DNA from: Parapusillimonas granuli
Lineage (GTDB): Bacteria; Pseudomonadota; Gammaproteobacteria; Burkholderiales; Burkholderiaceae_B
Length of the DNA stretch: 64,000 nt
Direction: 5' to 3'
NCBI RefSeq assembly: GCF_013416525.1
Contig: NZ_JACCEM010000006.1
Coordinates: 62,001 to 126,000 of the forward strand
Shown here one piece after another: positions 18,849-29,275 of the stretch. Both the position numbers and the translations under genes were made by a program. The notes under the pieces are model-generated. The model saw only the letters and a list, made by a program, of their open reading frames with translations, did not search any database and was not told the DNA's origin. Numbering within the stretch: the stretch's first letter is position 1; each line of letters starts with the position of its first letter.

Positions 18849-18869
18849 TCTATTGGTTTCATGAATAGA
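18849..18869. promoter_or_regulatory. probable LysR-type operator between regulator and azoreductase
   Basis: TCTATT and AATAGA arms separated by 9 nt form a perfect 6-bp inverted repeat with an ATT-N9-AAT core, the T-N11-A style of LysR boxes. It sits just upstream of the regulator start, in the region shared with the divergent azoreductase gene. Confidence 0.55.
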
Positions 18870-18961
18870 ACAATCTAATACGATTTCGCCTACTTATCAA
18901 TAGATCCGGGTTAATCGATAATTCACCCATCGCATTCTTTTGATGCCATTTCGGAGCAACC

Positions 18962-19606
18962 ATGAAACTTCTGCACGTAGACTCGAGCATAAACGGCGCC
19001 AATTCCGTTTCCCGCAAGCTTACCAAGGACATCGTCACGCAATGGCTGCGTGAAAATCCCGATACGCAGGTCGACTACCTGGACCTGGCGAACGAGGCGC
19101 CCGGCCACTTCTCCAGCGATGCCATGGGTTTTCGCCTGCCGCCGTCCGACGCCTTGCCGACCGAAGCGCAGCAACGTGAAAATGCGCTGTCGGAAGCCCT
19201 GGTCTCGCAGTTTCTGGCGTCCGACGTCATCGTCATCGGCGCGCCGCTGTACAACTTCGCCGTTCCCAGCCAGTTGAAGGCATGGATCGACCGCCTGGCC
19301 CAGGCCGGCCGCACGTTCAAATATACCGAGAAAGGCCCCGTCGGGCTCGCGGGCGGCAAGACCATCATTGCGGCGCTGAGCCGCGGCGGTATCTATTCCA
19401 CCAGCGAAGCCGGCCAGGCGATGGAGCACCAGGAAAGCTATCTGAAGACGGTTTTCGGGTTCTTCGGCATCACCGACATCCGCATCGTGCGCGCCGAAGG
19501 CACCGACCTGGGCGCCGAGAACCGCAGCAAGGCCTTCGAAGTCGCCGAACACTGCATCAAGGCGGTCGCCACGCGCAGCTTCGAAGCCGAAACGCAAGCC
19601 GCGTGA
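18962..19606 (+). CDS. azoR: FMN-dependent NADH-azoreductase
   Basis: A 214-residue flavodoxin-fold enzyme that reduces azo compounds and quinones with NADH and FMN. The N-terminal [20 protein letters not shown] holds the phosphate loop. The family signatures [17 protein letters not shown] and SRGGIYS are present. Divergent from a LysR regulator, so probably induced by quinones or azo compounds. GGAGCA lies a few nt before the ATG. Confidence 0.93.
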   Translation: MKLLHVDSSINGANSVSRKLTKDIVTQWLRENPDTQVDYLDLANEAPGHFSSDAMGFRLPPSDALPTEAQQRENALSEALVSQFLASDVIVIGAPLYNFAVPSQLKAWIDRLAQAGRTFKYTEKGPVGLAGGKTIIAALSRGGIYSTSEAGQAMEHQESYLKTVFGFFGITDIRIVRAEGTDLGAENRSKAFEVAEHCIKAVATRSFEAETQAA

Positions 19607-19688
19607 ACGGTCCGGCGGGCGTCCTCGCCCGAAGGGGCGGGGACGGCATGGCGGTACAATGAGGATCCTGGAACCTCCTCATCGCACC

Positions 19689-21080
19689 GTGACCGCCTCC
19701 GCCTCTTTTTCTTCCCTGCCGCTGTCCCCCGCCACGCTTGAAAACCTGGAGCTCATGGGCTATCAGTCCATGACGGACATCCAGGCCCGGAGCCTGCCGC
19801 TCATCCTGCAAGGGCGCGATCTCATCGCCCAGGCCAAGACCGGCAGCGGCAAGACCGCCGCGTTCGGACTGGGGGTGGTGAACAGGCTGGATCCCGCGAA
19901 GCTGCAGGTGCAGGGCCTGGTCATCTGCCCCACCCGCGAGCTGGCGGAGCAAGTCGCCACGGAGCTGCGGAAACTGGCGCGCTCGCTGGGCAACATCAAA
20001 GTGCTGACGCTCTGCGGCGGCACGGCCGCCAGGCCGCAAACCGAATCCTTGCGGTTCGGCGCCCACGTCGTGGTGGGCACGCCGGGCCGCTTGCTGGACC
20101 ACGTCAACCGGGGCACGCTCGACCTTTCCGAAGTGCGCACCCTGGTCCTGGACGAGGCCGACCGCATGCTGGACATGGGCTTCTACGAAGACGTCAGCCG
20201 CCTCGTCAGCGCCTGCCCGGGCAACCGCCAGACTCTGCTGTTCTCGGCCACCTACGCCGACGACATCCGCCGCGCCAGCGGGCCGTTCCTGCTGGATCCC
20301 GAGGAGGTCCGAACCGAGTCGCTGCACGCGGCCGGCAAGATCAGCCAGGTGTTCTATGAAATCGACGCCGGGCGCCGCATGGCCGCGGTCGCGCAGTTGC
20401 TGGAGCACTACCAGCCCGTTTCGACCCTGGCCTTCTGCAATACCAAGGCGGCATGCCGCGAACTGGCCGAGCATCTGGCCGCGCGCGGGTTCAGCGCCTT
20501 GGCGCTGCACGGCGATCTGGAGCAGCGCGAGCGTGAAGACGTGCTCATTCAGTTCGCCAACCGCAGCTGTTCGGTGCTGGTGGCCACGGACGTGGCCGCC
20601 AGGGGGCTGGACATCGACGGCCTGGACGCGGTCGTGAATGTGGAGCTCACGCCCGATCCGGAGGTGCACGTCCATCGCATCGGGCGCAGCGGCCGCGGCG
20701 ACGCCACGGGCCTGGCGTTGAGCCTCTGCGCGCCCGAGGAGCTGCATCGCGCCCGGCGGATAGAGGACTATCAGCGCCAGCCGCTGGAATGGGGAAGCCT
20801 GAAGTCGCTGAAGGCGTCCGGCAACGGCCGCTTGCGTGCGCCGATGGTGACTTTGTGCATTCAAGGCGGCAAGAAGGACAAGCTGCGGCCGGGGGATCTG
20901 CTGGGCGCGTTGACCAAGGACGCGGGCATGGACGGCGCGCGGATCGGCAAGATCAATATCCTGGAGTTCGTCAGTTTCGTGGCGCTGGAGCGGGGCATTG
21001 CGCGCGAGGCTTATGCCAGGCTCAGCGCCGGCAGCATAAAGGGCCGGCGCTTCAAGATGCGGTTCATGGGGGAGGTCTGA
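19689..21080 (+). CDS. dbpA: ATP-dependent RNA helicase DbpA
   Basis: A DEAD-box RNA helicase that acts on the 23S rRNA hairpin 92 region during ribosome assembly. Motifs seen: AKTGSGKT, PTRELA, TPGR, DEAD, SAT, CNTK, ARGLDI and HRIGRSGR. The C-terminal RNA-binding domain (GGKKDKLRPGDLLGALT) is the DbpA-specific one. I chose the GTG start at 19689 because the translation from it aligns with E. coli DbpA's N-terminus. An ATG at 19659 overlaps a TACAAT -10-like sequence and would add 10 residues. Confidence 0.94.
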   Translation: MTASASFSSLPLSPATLENLELMGYQSMTDIQARSLPLILQGRDLIAQAKTGSGKTAAFGLGVVNRLDPAKLQVQGLVICPTRELAEQVATELRKLARSLGNIKVLTLCGGTAARPQTESLRFGAHVVVGTPGRLLDHVNRGTLDLSEVRTLVLDEADRMLDMGFYEDVSRLVSACPGNRQTLLFSATYADDIRRASGPFLLDPEEVRTESLHAAGKISQVFYEIDAGRRMAAVAQLLEHYQPVSTLAFCNTKAACRELAEHLAARGFSALALHGDLEQREREDVLIQFANRSCSVLVATDVAARGLDIDGLDAVVNVELTPDPEVHVHRIGRSGRGDATGLALSLCAPEELHRARRIEDYQRQPLEWGSLKSLKASGNGRLRAPMVTLCIQGGKKDKLRPGDLLGALTKDAGMDGARIGKINILEFVSFVALERGIAREAYARLSAGSIKGRRFKMRFMGEV

Positions 21081-21092
21081 GCCCGAGCCCGC

Positions 21093-22664
21093 TCAGCGCC
21101 TGGCATGACCCTTCGCCGCACACCGCTCCCCCGGCGGGATGATGCCCCAATTCAGATCGATCAACGGGCTCTTTTCCGACGACCACGGAATATCCAGCCT
21201 GCCCTGAATCGTGGCCGACGCATGCAGCGCCTTCAAGACCGGATCCGGCTCGCCGCGGGTTTCCAGGCTGTATACGACCAGCGCTCCGCAAGCCAGCGGG
21301 GCTTCGTCCAGCCAGGGCGACTCCTCGGGCTTGCCATTGATGAACACCTGAGCCTCGGGCCCCCGGTGAATCGCGATGTTGCCGCCGAGCCAGGTATCCG
21401 ACGCCACCAAAGTCAAGGGATGCCCCGGCACATGCCGCTGCCAGATGTCATTCAACTGCTGCGAAATCACCGCTCCCGGAAACGTCGAGCGTGAATCGCG
21501 GCCGGTGTGCCAGGCCAGCGGGCCGCGGGCCAGCGCGTAGCTGACCGCCATGAGCACGTGCAGCGCGATGCACAGAACGGCGATGCGGCGCAGATTCACC
21601 CGTTCGTCGCCGCGCATCCACCACAGCAGGTAGAAGCCGTAGAGCACGAAGAACGTCGTGCCCCATGAAGCCACCAGCCGCGTCCCCAGCACCGCGGACA
21701 CCAGCATGGTGGACAGCACGGGCGCCAGGCCTATCCAGAGCAGGAAAGAGCGGTCCCACTCCGTGAACTGCGCGCCATAGCGCATGGCTGCCGTTCCTGC
21801 GCCCGCGACCGGACGGCGTTTGTTCCAGGCATGCCAGGCCAGCCATGCCACCAGCATCGGGCTCAGGCGGGCCAACTGGTCCAGGGCGAAACTGAGTAAA
21901 TGCCCGAGCGCCTGCAAATGGCCTCCCGCTTCGAGCGAATTGTCGGCGTAGCGCAAAGGCATGAAGGCGTTCGAGGCCAGCCAGTAAAGATGGGGCGATA
22001 TCGTGACGGCGAAAGTCAGCAGGGCGAGGGCGAGCCCTTTCAGATTGCGGGCGTCGCGGAAACTGCCTTGGCGCAGCATGAACAGGAAGAACGCGGTGAA
22101 CTGGATGACCGCGCTGTACTTGGTCTGGATCGACAGCCCCGACACGACGCCCAGCCAGGCCCAGCTGCTGAGCCGCTGGTGCTTCAAGGCGCGATACAGC
22201 AGCCAGGTGCTTGCCGCCACGGACCATAGCTGCGCCGTATTGTGGTTGTAGATCGTGCCGCGCAATGAAAAATAGATGCTGACCGAAACCAGCATCATGG
22301 CCATGAAGGCTTTGCGCGGCGTGGTGAATTCGCGCCCGAGCCGCCACAGGAACCACAGCGCGAGCGCGGACATCAGCTGCCCGGCGAAGAACGGCAGCCA
22401 GACCGGGCGGCCGAAGATCCGCGTCAGGAAGTACATGAGCCAGGAAGGCGCGGGCGGATGCTTGGTGTAGCCCAGTTCCAGGCTGGACGCCCAGACCAGT
22501 TCCTCCAGGCCGTCGAGATCGGGCGCCCGGTGGCTGATGCCGCAGAGCAGCGTCCAGAGCAGCGCCATGCCCGCCAGGTACAGCACCACCTGGAGCTCCA
22601 GGCCGGCGGCGGGCTCGCCCGCGCGGCGCTGCGAGCCTTGAAGATGAAGAATATGAGTTTCCAT
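21093..22664 (-). CDS. GT39-like membrane glycosyltransferase
   Basis: A 523-residue polytopic protein with about ten membrane segments. The N-terminal loop DLDGLEELVWASSLELGYTKHPPAP resembles the dolichyl-phosphate-mannose/ArnT-type (GT39, PMT-like) transferases. These move a sugar from a polyprenyl-phosphate carrier onto lipid A, a polymer or a protein in the periplasm. A C-terminal soluble region follows. Neither donor nor acceptor can be assigned. It is convergent with dbpA. Confidence 0.75.
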   Translation of the reverse strand: METHILHLQGSQRRAGEPAAGLELQVVLYLAGMALLWTLLCGISHRAPDLDGLEELVWASSLELGYTKHPPAPSWLMYFLTRIFGRPVWLPFFAGQLMSALALWFLWRLGREFTTPRKAFMAMMLVSVSIYFSLRGTIYNHNTAQLWSVAASTWLLYRALKHQRLSSWAWLGVVSGLSIQTKYSAVIQFTAFFLFMLRQGSFRDARNLKGLALALLTFAVTISPHLYWLASNAFMPLRYADNSLEAGGHLQALGHLLSFALDQLARLSPMLVAWLAWHAWNKRRPVAGAGTAAMRYGAQFTEWDRSFLLWIGLAPVLSTMLVSAVLGTRLVASWGTTFFVLYGFYLLWWMRGDERVNLRRIAVLCIALHVLMAVSYALARGPLAWHTGRDSRSTFPGAVISQQLNDIWQRHVPGHPLTLVASDTWLGGNIAIHRGPEAQVFINGKPEESPWLDEAPLACGALVVYSLETRGEPDPVLKALHASATIQGRLDIPWSSEKSPLIDLNWGIIPPGERCAAKGHARR

Positions 22665-22685
22665 GGGATTCCGGCGCCGCGGGCC

Positions 22686-24707
22686 CTAGCCGCGCGCCAG
22701 CGCGCGCTTGATGAAAGCCAGGCACATGCCCGCGAACGCGGCCAGCCCGATGAATTTCGCCGCCGTGGCGAATTCGGGGCCGACCAGCGCCAAGGGCGCG
22801 TCGCTGCCGCCGGATCCTACCGAGACGACGATGATCATCGCCAGGGCGACGCCGACCAGGCTTTCGCCGACGATCAGGCCGGAGGCGAACAGCGTGCCCT
22901 TGCGTTCGGCGTGCTCCAGCCGCTCGGCGGGGTTTTCGCCCGCGCGGCGCGCGGACGAGCGCACCCGCTTCTTCACGAACCAAGAGATGAGCGTGCCGAC
23001 GAACAGCGCGGTGACGATGGACGGAGGCAGGTACAGGCCCATGGCGACGGCCAGCGAAGGCAGCCGCAGCCTTCTGGTGGAGCGCGCGAGTATCGTGTCG
23101 AGCACGATGACGGCGATGCCCCCGGCCACGCCGATCATGATGTAGGACCAGTCCAGGGTGTGCGCGAACAGACCGTTGGCGATGGTGATCATCAGGGTGG
23201 CCTGCGGAGCCGCCAGCGCCTGCGACGGGTCCATGTCGGCGCGGGGCAGCGCGCCGATGAAACCGTAGGCGTTGTACAGCAGTTCCAGCACGGGCGGGAT
23301 GGCCAGCGCGCCCACCACGCAGCCGATGATCAGCGCCGCCTGCTGCCGCCAGGGCGTGGCGTGCACCAGCCAGCCGGTTTTCAGGTCCTGCAGGTTGTCG
23401 TTGGAGATCGCGGCGATGGCGACCACGACGGATGCGCAGAAAATGGCGAGCGCGGTGAAAAACCGCAGGTGCTGTTCATTGTCGAGCATGTCCTGAGCCT
23501 GGCCGATGCCGATGAAGATCATCGAGATGGCCAGAATGGAAATGACGGCGATGCCCGATATAGGGCTGGTGGAGGAGCCGACGAGCCCGGCCATGTAGCC
23601 GCAGGCCGCGGCCACCAGGAAACCCAGCAGGAAGGACAGCAGGGTGCCCGCCACGACCAGCGTCCAGGCCATCGATGCCGGCAGATCCGATTCCGACACG
23701 AAGGAATAGAAGGTGGCCATCAGCAGGACGATCATCAGGACGGTGGTCCGCAGCAGCGTGCGGGGGGACAGGTCGGTGTCGGTGCGCGCGACGCCGGCCG
23801 AGCCCGGGCCGCTCTTCAGGACCGACAAAGAGATGCGCATGCCTTCGTACATGGGCTTGATCAGGGTGAGCAGGGTCCAGAGCGCGGCGACGGCGATCAT
23901 GCCCGCGCCGATGAGCCGGACTTTGGACACCCAGATGCCGGTGGCGAAGCCGGCGAGCGTGGCGCCTTCCGGCATGGGGGTCAGCGCGGTCAGCCAGGGA
24001 ACGGCCACGCCCCAGGACAGGAACACCCCGAACAGCATGGCGACGCCCCCGGTGATGCCGACCAGGTAGCCGGCGCCGACCAGGGCGAAGGAAAAGCCCA
24101 TCGGCAGCTGGAAGACGGCCCGCCCGGCGCTGAACCAGTAGCCGGCGCCGTCGGCGGCCAGCTTGAAGCCGTTGGCAAGCAGGCTGAACGCGCCCGCCAT
24201 GGCGCCGCCCGCGAGGATGTCGCGCAGGCCTTGCCCCTTCCGCTTGCCGGGCGCCGCTTCGTCGGCATGGCCGGCGCGCAGGATTTCGGCGGCCGCGACG
24301 CCCTCGGGGTAGGGCAGCTCGCTTTTGACGACCAGCGCGTGGCGCAGCGGCACGGTGAACACCACGCCCAGTATGCCGCCGCAGGCGCAGATCATGGCGG
24401 TTTCCAGCAAGGGGAAGCCTTGCCAGTACCCCATCATGAGCAGCGCCGGCAAGACGAAGATGATGGCCGAAAGCGTGCCGGCCGCCGACGCCTGGGTCTG
24501 GACGATGTTGTTTTCGAGAATGTTGGAGTCCTTGAACGCGCGCAGCAGCGTCATGGAGATGACGGCGGCGGGAATGGACGAGGCGAACGTCAGGCCGACC
24601 TTGAGGCCCAGATAGACGTTGGATGCCGTGAAGACTAGGGTGATGACGGCGCCGAGAATGATCCCCCTGAGGGTGAGTTCTCGGAGCGAGGCGGCGTTGG
24701 CGGACAT
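22686..24707 (-). CDS. OPT family oligopeptide transporter
   Basis: A 673-residue integral membrane protein with about 14-16 hydrophobic segments. The OPT hallmarks are visible: EYP-like LPYPEGVAAAEIL and the early TASNVYLGLKVGLTFASSIPAA. Members carry peptides, or metal-nicotianamine-type chelates in other lineages; bacterial substrates are mostly unproven. The gene lies 21 nt after the glycosyltransferase in the same direction, so the two may be co-transcribed, with this gene first. Confidence 0.9.
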   Translation of the reverse strand: MSANAASLRELTLRGIILGAVITLVFTASNVYLGLKVGLTFASSIPAAVISMTLLRAFKDSNILENNIVQTQASAAGTLSAIIFVLPALLMMGYWQGFPLLETAMICACGGILGVVFTVPLRHALVVKSELPYPEGVAAAEILRAGHADEAAPGKRKGQGLRDILAGGAMAGAFSLLANGFKLAADGAGYWFSAGRAVFQLPMGFSFALVGAGYLVGITGGVAMLFGVFLSWGVAVPWLTALTPMPEGATLAGFATGIWVSKVRLIGAGMIAVAALWTLLTLIKPMYEGMRISLSVLKSGPGSAGVARTDTDLSPRTLLRTTVLMIVLLMATFYSFVSESDLPASMAWTLVVAGTLLSFLLGFLVAAACGYMAGLVGSSTSPISGIAVISILAISMIFIGIGQAQDMLDNEQHLRFFTALAIFCASVVVAIAAISNDNLQDLKTGWLVHATPWRQQAALIIGCVVGALAIPPVLELLYNAYGFIGALPRADMDPSQALAAPQATLMITIANGLFAHTLDWSYIMIGVAGGIAVIVLDTILARSTRRLRLPSLAVAMGLYLPPSIVTALFVGTLISWFVKKRVRSSARRAGENPAERLEHAERKGTLFASGLIVGESLVGVALAMIIVVSVGSGGSDAPLALVGPEFATAAKFIGLAAFAGMCLAFIKRALARG

Positions 24708-24837
24708 TGTGGACGTTTCGAGTGCGTGATAAAAAGGCTGAATGGCGCATGCCCGGGCAGGCGTCGATTCGGCGGTTGCGAATCAAGCTGAATTGTAAGT
24801 GCAGTTTTCACTTCAACGTAACAAGCAAGGGGAAATC

Positions 24838-26250
24838 ATGAGCGTTTTTCTGAACCATACCTTGAGAACGTTATGTCTGCTTCTATCGGCCGCCGTATTG
24901 TATGTGGCCGGCGGCGCGGCTTGGGCGGCGAGCGCGCTGCCTTCGAATACCTCGGTCACCTATACGCCCGACGTCACCTTCACTTTGCGCACCAACATCG
25001 CGGACGGCAAGCTCGTGTTCGTGGGCGACGCCGGCACCATCAGAGGCAAGGTCAACCCCGACCTCCAGGTGCCGGAAAACGCCGTCGTGCAGATCAACCT
25101 CATCAATGGCGACGGGGCGATCCACGACATCGCCGTGCCCGAGTTCTCGGCCAAGTCCGACCACCTGACGGGCAAGGGCGCTTCCACCGCCATCGTCTTC
25201 CGGGCCAACAAGAACGGCGTCTTCGAATACCTGTGCACCCTGCCGGGCCACAAGGCGGCCGGCATGTTCGGCAAGCTGATCGTGGGCGAACCCGTGCAGC
25301 AGGCCGAAAGCCAGGGGCTGGACATCGCCCAGGACCCGAGGGCCGTCGGCGAGCCGGTCGGCAAGCGCGAGCCCAGGCACATCACCTTCAACCTGGAAAC
25401 CACGGAAGTCGTGGGGCAGCTGACGGAAGGCAGCACCTACAAGTACTGGACCTTCAACAACAAGGTGCCCGGGCCGCTGCTGCGCATACGGGTCGGGGAC
25501 ACGGTGACCGTGAACGTCACCAACGCCAAGGACTCCTCGCACATCCATTCGGTCGACTTCCACGCCGTGACGGGGCCGGGCGGCGGCGCGGCGGTCACCC
25601 AGGTGCCGCCGGGGCAGACCAAGAGCTTCACATTCAAGGCGCTGCATCCGGGCCTGTTCGTGTACCACTGCGCAACGCCCATGGTCGCCCAGCACATCAC
25701 CAACGGCATGTACGGCATGGCGCTGGTCGAGCCAGAGGAAGGCTTGCCCAAGGTCGACCGCGAGTACTACGTGATGCAGGGCGAGCTCTATACCGCCCAG
25801 AAGCACGGCTCCCTCGGCCTGCAGGAGTTCTCGCTTGAAAAATTGCTGGACGAAAACCCCGAGCACCTGATGTTCAACGGCGCCATGAACGCCCTGAGCG
25901 ACAAGTACAAGCTGACGGCCGAGGTCGGCGAGACCGTGCGCATCCTGTTCGGCGTCGGCGGCCCCAACCTGACGTCCAGCTTTCACGTCATCGGCGAAGT
26001 CTTCGACCGCGTCTACAACCAGGGTTCGCTGACCAGCCCGCCCTTGACCGACGTGCAGACCACCACCGTGGCCCCGGGCGGAGCCACCATGGTGGAATTC
26101 AAGGTCGACGTGCCGGGCAACTACATACTGGTCGACCACGCCTTGTCGCGCGTCGAGAAAGGCCTGTCCGGCGTCCTGTCCGTGACCGGCAAGGAGGACC
26201 ACTCCATTTTCCACTCCACCGAGCCCATCGATCCGAAGTCCGGCCACTGA
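24838..26250 (+). CDS. nirK: copper nitrite reductase with N-terminal cupredoxin domain
   Basis: Reduces nitrite to nitric oxide in the periplasm. It has 470 residues, about 100 more than a plain NirK. After a signal peptide (to about residue 32) comes an extra cupredoxin domain with its own type 1 copper ligands H96, C133, H138 and M143. Two NirK cupredoxin domains follow. They hold type 1 ligands H237, C278, H286, M291, type 2 ligands H242, H277, H434, and catalytic D240 and H383. The C278-to-H286 spacing fits class II. AAGGGGA lies before the ATG. No clear FNR/Nnr box and no adjacent nirV or nor genes are visible. The fused layout resembles the three-domain enzyme of Hyphomicrobium. Confidence 0.94.
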   Translation: MSVFLNHTLRTLCLLLSAAVLYVAGGAAWAASALPSNTSVTYTPDVTFTLRTNIADGKLVFVGDAGTIRGKVNPDLQVPENAVVQINLINGDGAIHDIAVPEFSAKSDHLTGKGASTAIVFRANKNGVFEYLCTLPGHKAAGMFGKLIVGEPVQQAESQGLDIAQDPRAVGEPVGKREPRHITFNLETTEVVGQLTEGSTYKYWTFNNKVPGPLLRIRVGDTVTVNVTNAKDSSHIHSVDFHAVTGPGGGAAVTQVPPGQTKSFTFKALHPGLFVYHCATPMVAQHITNGMYGMALVEPEEGLPKVDREYYVMQGELYTAQKHGSLGLQEFSLEKLLDENPEHLMFNGAMNALSDKYKLTAEVGETVRILFGVGGPNLTSSFHVIGEVFDRVYNQGSLTSPPLTDVQTTTVAPGGATMVEFKVDVPGNYILVDHALSRVEKGLSGVLSVTGKEDHSIFHSTEPIDPKSGH

Positions 26251-26345
26251 CGGCGCAGAAGGCCGGGCATGAACCGCGCCCGCGCCGCCGGCGGGCACGT
26301 GGATTGCTTGCTCCCACAGGCTGAAACCGCCCCAGGGAGCATCAT

Positions 26346-26876
26346 ATGGTATGGAACGTTTTGTTCGGCGAACGCTCGACGACGAAGATCGCCGCCATCT
26401 TCGACACGGAGCAGGGCGCGGCCACCGCGGCGGCGGCCATTCATTCCAGCGCCGGCCTGCAGGCCGCGCAGATCCGTCTGGTCAAGCCGTATGAAAAGGA
26501 TTACGCCAAGAAGATCGAACCCGAAACACAAGGCATCGTCCGCACCGCCCTGCGCGCCCACCTGGTGCTCGGCGCGGCGGGGGCGGTGGTCGGGTTCTTC
26601 GGCTGGGGCTTGCTGTATCTGGCCGGCATCATCGCCGTCACGGCCACGCCCCTGGGCAGCCTGGGCGTGTTCATCTTTTTCGGCGCGATCGCGGGGATGC
26701 TGCTGGGCGGGCTGGTGACCGCCCGGCCCGACCACCAACTGGTCATCCAGCGCGTGCAGACGGCGACGCAAGAAGGCAAGTGGACGCTGCTGATCCATCC
26801 GCGCACGCCCAGGCAGTGCGACCAGGTCATGGCCGCCTTGTCGGGCGTAGAGGCCGAAGTCACGCGCAGCGTTTGA
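26346..26876 (+). CDS. membrane protein of unknown function
   Basis: A 176-residue protein with a soluble alpha/beta segment at each end (about residues 14-60 and 125-172) and a two-helix hydrophobic hairpin between (about 73-121, Gly-rich). It resembles a stress-type membrane protein layout, but I cannot name a family with confidence. It follows nirK by 95 nt in the same direction, so it may be co-expressed with it. Its end is close to metE, which is convergent. Confidence 0.75.
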   Translation: MVWNVLFGERSTTKIAAIFDTEQGAATAAAAIHSSAGLQAAQIRLVKPYEKDYAKKIEPETQGIVRTALRAHLVLGAAGAVVGFFGWGLLYLAGIIAVTATPLGSLGVFIFFGAIAGMLLGGLVTARPDHQLVIQRVQTATQEGKWTLLIHPRTPRQCDQVMAALSGVEAEVTRSV

Positions 26877-26879
26877 ATG

Positions 26880-26912
26880 CGCCGGCCGGCAGACGCCGCC
26901 AGCCGGCCGGCG
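26880..26912. terminator. GC-only inverted repeat between convergent genes
   Basis: A perfect 11-bp stem (CGCCGGCCGGC and GCCGGCCGGCG) with an 11-nt loop lies between the convergent membrane-protein and metE genes. It may slow transcription from both sides, but there is no T-run, so an intrinsic terminator is uncertain. Confidence 0.4.
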
Positions 26913-26940
26913 GCCCGCCCGCGGGCGCCATCAGCCGGCG

Positions 26941-29223
26941 CTATGCCTCGCGCAGGGCGCGCGCCGCCGCCACCATGTTTTTCAGGGCGGGTATCACTTC
27001 GGACCAGGCGCGGGTCTTCAGCCCGCAATCGGGATTGACCCACAGCCGTTCCGCGGGGATGCGGCGGCCGGCCTTCCTCATGAGGTCGCTGATGTGCTCC
27101 TGCGTGGGGATGTTGGGCGAATGGATGTCGTAGACGCCCGGGCCGATCTCGTTCGGGTAATTGAAGCTGTCGAAGGCGTCCAGCAGCTCCATGTCCGAAC
27201 GCGAAGTCTCTATGGTGATGACGTCGGCGTCCATGTCCGCGATCGAAGGCATGATGTCGTTGAATTCCGAATAGCACATATGCGTGTGGATCTGCGTTTC
27301 GTCGCGCACGCCGTTCGCGGCGATGCGGAAGGACTCCACCGCCCAGCCCAGATAGTCGCTCCATTGCGACTTGCGCAGGGGCAGGCCTTCGCGCAGGGCG
27401 GCCTCGTCGATCTGGATGATGCGCACGCCGGCTTTTTCCAGGTCCAGCACCTCCTGGCGGATGGCCAGCGCCAGCTGCAGGCAGGACACGGAGCGGGGCT
27501 GGTCGTCGCGCACGAAGGACCAGTTCAGGATGGTCACCGGGCCGGTCAGCATGCCTTTCATCGGCTTTTGCGTGAGCGTCTGGGCGTAGGTGATCCATTC
27601 GACCGTCATGGCCTGGGGGCGGGTGATGTCGCCGAACAGAATGGGCGGCTTCACGCAGCGTGAACCGTAGGATTGCACCCAGCCGTACTGGGTGAAGGCA
27701 TAGCCTTCGAGCTGTTCTCCGAAATACTCCACCATGTCGTTGCGTTCGGGCTCGCCATGCACCAGCACGTCCAGACCCAGGACCTCCTGCTCCCGCACCG
27801 CAAGCGCGATCTCGGCGCGCATGGCCTCTTTGTATGCCGCGAGATCCAGCTCGCCCTTGCGGAAGCGCAGGCGCGCCTGGCGGATTTCAGCGGTCTGTGG
27901 AAAGGACCCGATGGTGGTCGTGGGAAAGGCGGGCAGCTTCAGCAGGCCGGCCTGTTTTTCCGCGCGCAGCGGATAGGGGCTTTGGCGCCGGCCCAGCGCG
28001 GCGTCGATGCTTGCGAGAGCGGCCTTGACTTGCGGCTTGTTGACGCGCGGCGAGTTGCGGCGCGAGGCAATGGCGGCCTGGTTCGCCTGGAGTTCCGCCC
28101 GCAGCGCCGCGCGGCCGCCGTCCAGCGCGCGGGCCAGCAGCTTGATCTCATCCAGCTTTTGCAGCGCGAAGGCGAGCCAGGAGCGGATGTCGCCGTCCAG
28201 CGCCGTTTCGCTGTTCAGGTCCACCGGCACGTGCAGCAAGGAACAAGAAGGCGCGATCCACAGGCGGTCGCCCAGCCTGGCGTGAATGGGTTCGAGCAGG
28301 TCCAGGACCCGGTTCAGGTCCGTCTTCCAGATATTGCGCCCATTGACCACGCCCAGCGACAGCACGGTATCGCGGGGCAGGGCGGCGATGGCGGGTTCGA
28401 TGTCGGCCGCGCCGTTGACGGCGTCGATGTGCAGGCCTTGCACCGGCAGGGCGCAGGCCAGCGGCAGGTTTTCCAGCAGTTGCCCGAAATAGGTCGCCAG
28501 CAGGATCTTGACCTTGCCGGTGTTCAGCGCCTGGTAGGCGGCGGCGTAGGCCTGCGCCCAGCCCGGATCGAGTTCGGTGACGAGGGCGGGTTCGTCGATC
28601 TGCACCCATTCCACCCCGCGGGAGGCGAGGGCGTCCAGCAGTTCCGCGTACACGGGCAGCAGGCGGGGCAGGAGGTCCAGCCGGCTGGAGCCGTCCTTGG
28701 ACTTGCCGACGAACAGATAGCTGACGGGGCCCAGTATCACCGGCTTGGCCGGGATGCCCAGCGCCCGGGCTTCATCGAGCTGCTCCAGCAGCCGGGAGGC
28801 ATCCAGCGAGAAGGAGGTGGATGCGCTGAACTCCGGCACGATGTAGTGGTAGTTGGTGTCGAACCATTTGGTCATCTCCCCCGCCTGCACGCCATGGCCG
28901 CAGCCGCAATCGCCATGGGAGGCGGAGCGGCCGCGCGCCACGCGGAAGTAATTGTCCAGCGGGTCTCCCCGGAAATCCCGCACGCGCTCGGGCAGGTTGC
29001 CCAGGGTGAAGCTCATGTCCAGGACCTGGTCGTAGAAAGAAAAATCGCCCACGGGCAGCAGGTCCAGCCCTTGTTGGCCGGCCCAGTGGGTCTTGCGCAG
29101 CCGGCGGCCCGTGTCGCGCAGCGCGTCCAGGCCGGACTTGCCGTTCCAGTATGCTTCGAGCGCGAACTTGAGTTCGCGCTGCGCGCCGATGCGGGGAAAG
29201 CCCAGATTGTGTGTCGTAACCAT
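26941..29223 (-). CDS. metE: cobalamin-independent methionine synthase
   Basis: Transfers a methyl group from methyltetrahydropteroyltriglutamate to homocysteine, the last step of methionine synthesis. It has 760 residues and two barrels, starting [19 protein letters not shown]. Zinc-site segments HMCYSEF and NPDCGLKTR are present. It is the zinc enzyme, not the B12-dependent MetH, so it is independent of the B12 required by the class II reductase encoded nearby. Divergent from metR, the usual regulator. Confidence 0.97.
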   Translation of the reverse strand: MVTTHNLGFPRIGAQRELKFALEAYWNGKSGLDALRDTGRRLRKTHWAGQQGLDLLPVGDFSFYDQVLDMSFTLGNLPERVRDFRGDPLDNYFRVARGRSASHGDCGCGHGVQAGEMTKWFDTNYHYIVPEFSASTSFSLDASRLLEQLDEARALGIPAKPVILGPVSYLFVGKSKDGSSRLDLLPRLLPVYAELLDALASRGVEWVQIDEPALVTELDPGWAQAYAAAYQALNTGKVKILLATYFGQLLENLPLACALPVQGLHIDAVNGAADIEPAIAALPRDTVLSLGVVNGRNIWKTDLNRVLDLLEPIHARLGDRLWIAPSCSLLHVPVDLNSETALDGDIRSWLAFALQKLDEIKLLARALDGGRAALRAELQANQAAIASRRNSPRVNKPQVKAALASIDAALGRRQSPYPLRAEKQAGLLKLPAFPTTTIGSFPQTAEIRQARLRFRKGELDLAAYKEAMRAEIALAVREQEVLGLDVLVHGEPERNDMVEYFGEQLEGYAFTQYGWVQSYGSRCVKPPILFGDITRPQAMTVEWITYAQTLTQKPMKGMLTGPVTILNWSFVRDDQPRSVSCLQLALAIRQEVLDLEKAGVRIIQIDEAALREGLPLRKSQWSDYLGWAVESFRIAANGVRDETQIHTHMCYSEFNDIMPSIADMDADVITIETSRSDMELLDAFDSFNYPNEIGPGVYDIHSPNIPTQEHISDLMRKAGRRIPAERLWVNPDCGLKTRAWSEVIPALKNMVAAARALREA

Positions 29224-29275
29224 GTCTTGCCATTTTGTCGATAGGAGGGAAACGCCATGGTAGGACGATCAATCC

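Noticed and set aside
22458-24638. Long open frame opposite the OPT transporter gene
   Set aside because: Composition is Gly/Arg/Gln-rich without domains; the opposite strand encodes a recognisable polytopic transporter.
24708-24837. FNR/Nnr-type box before nirK
   Set aside because: Pieces such as GAATCAA and TTGTAAG are present, but no TTGAT-N4-ATCAA spacing is found.
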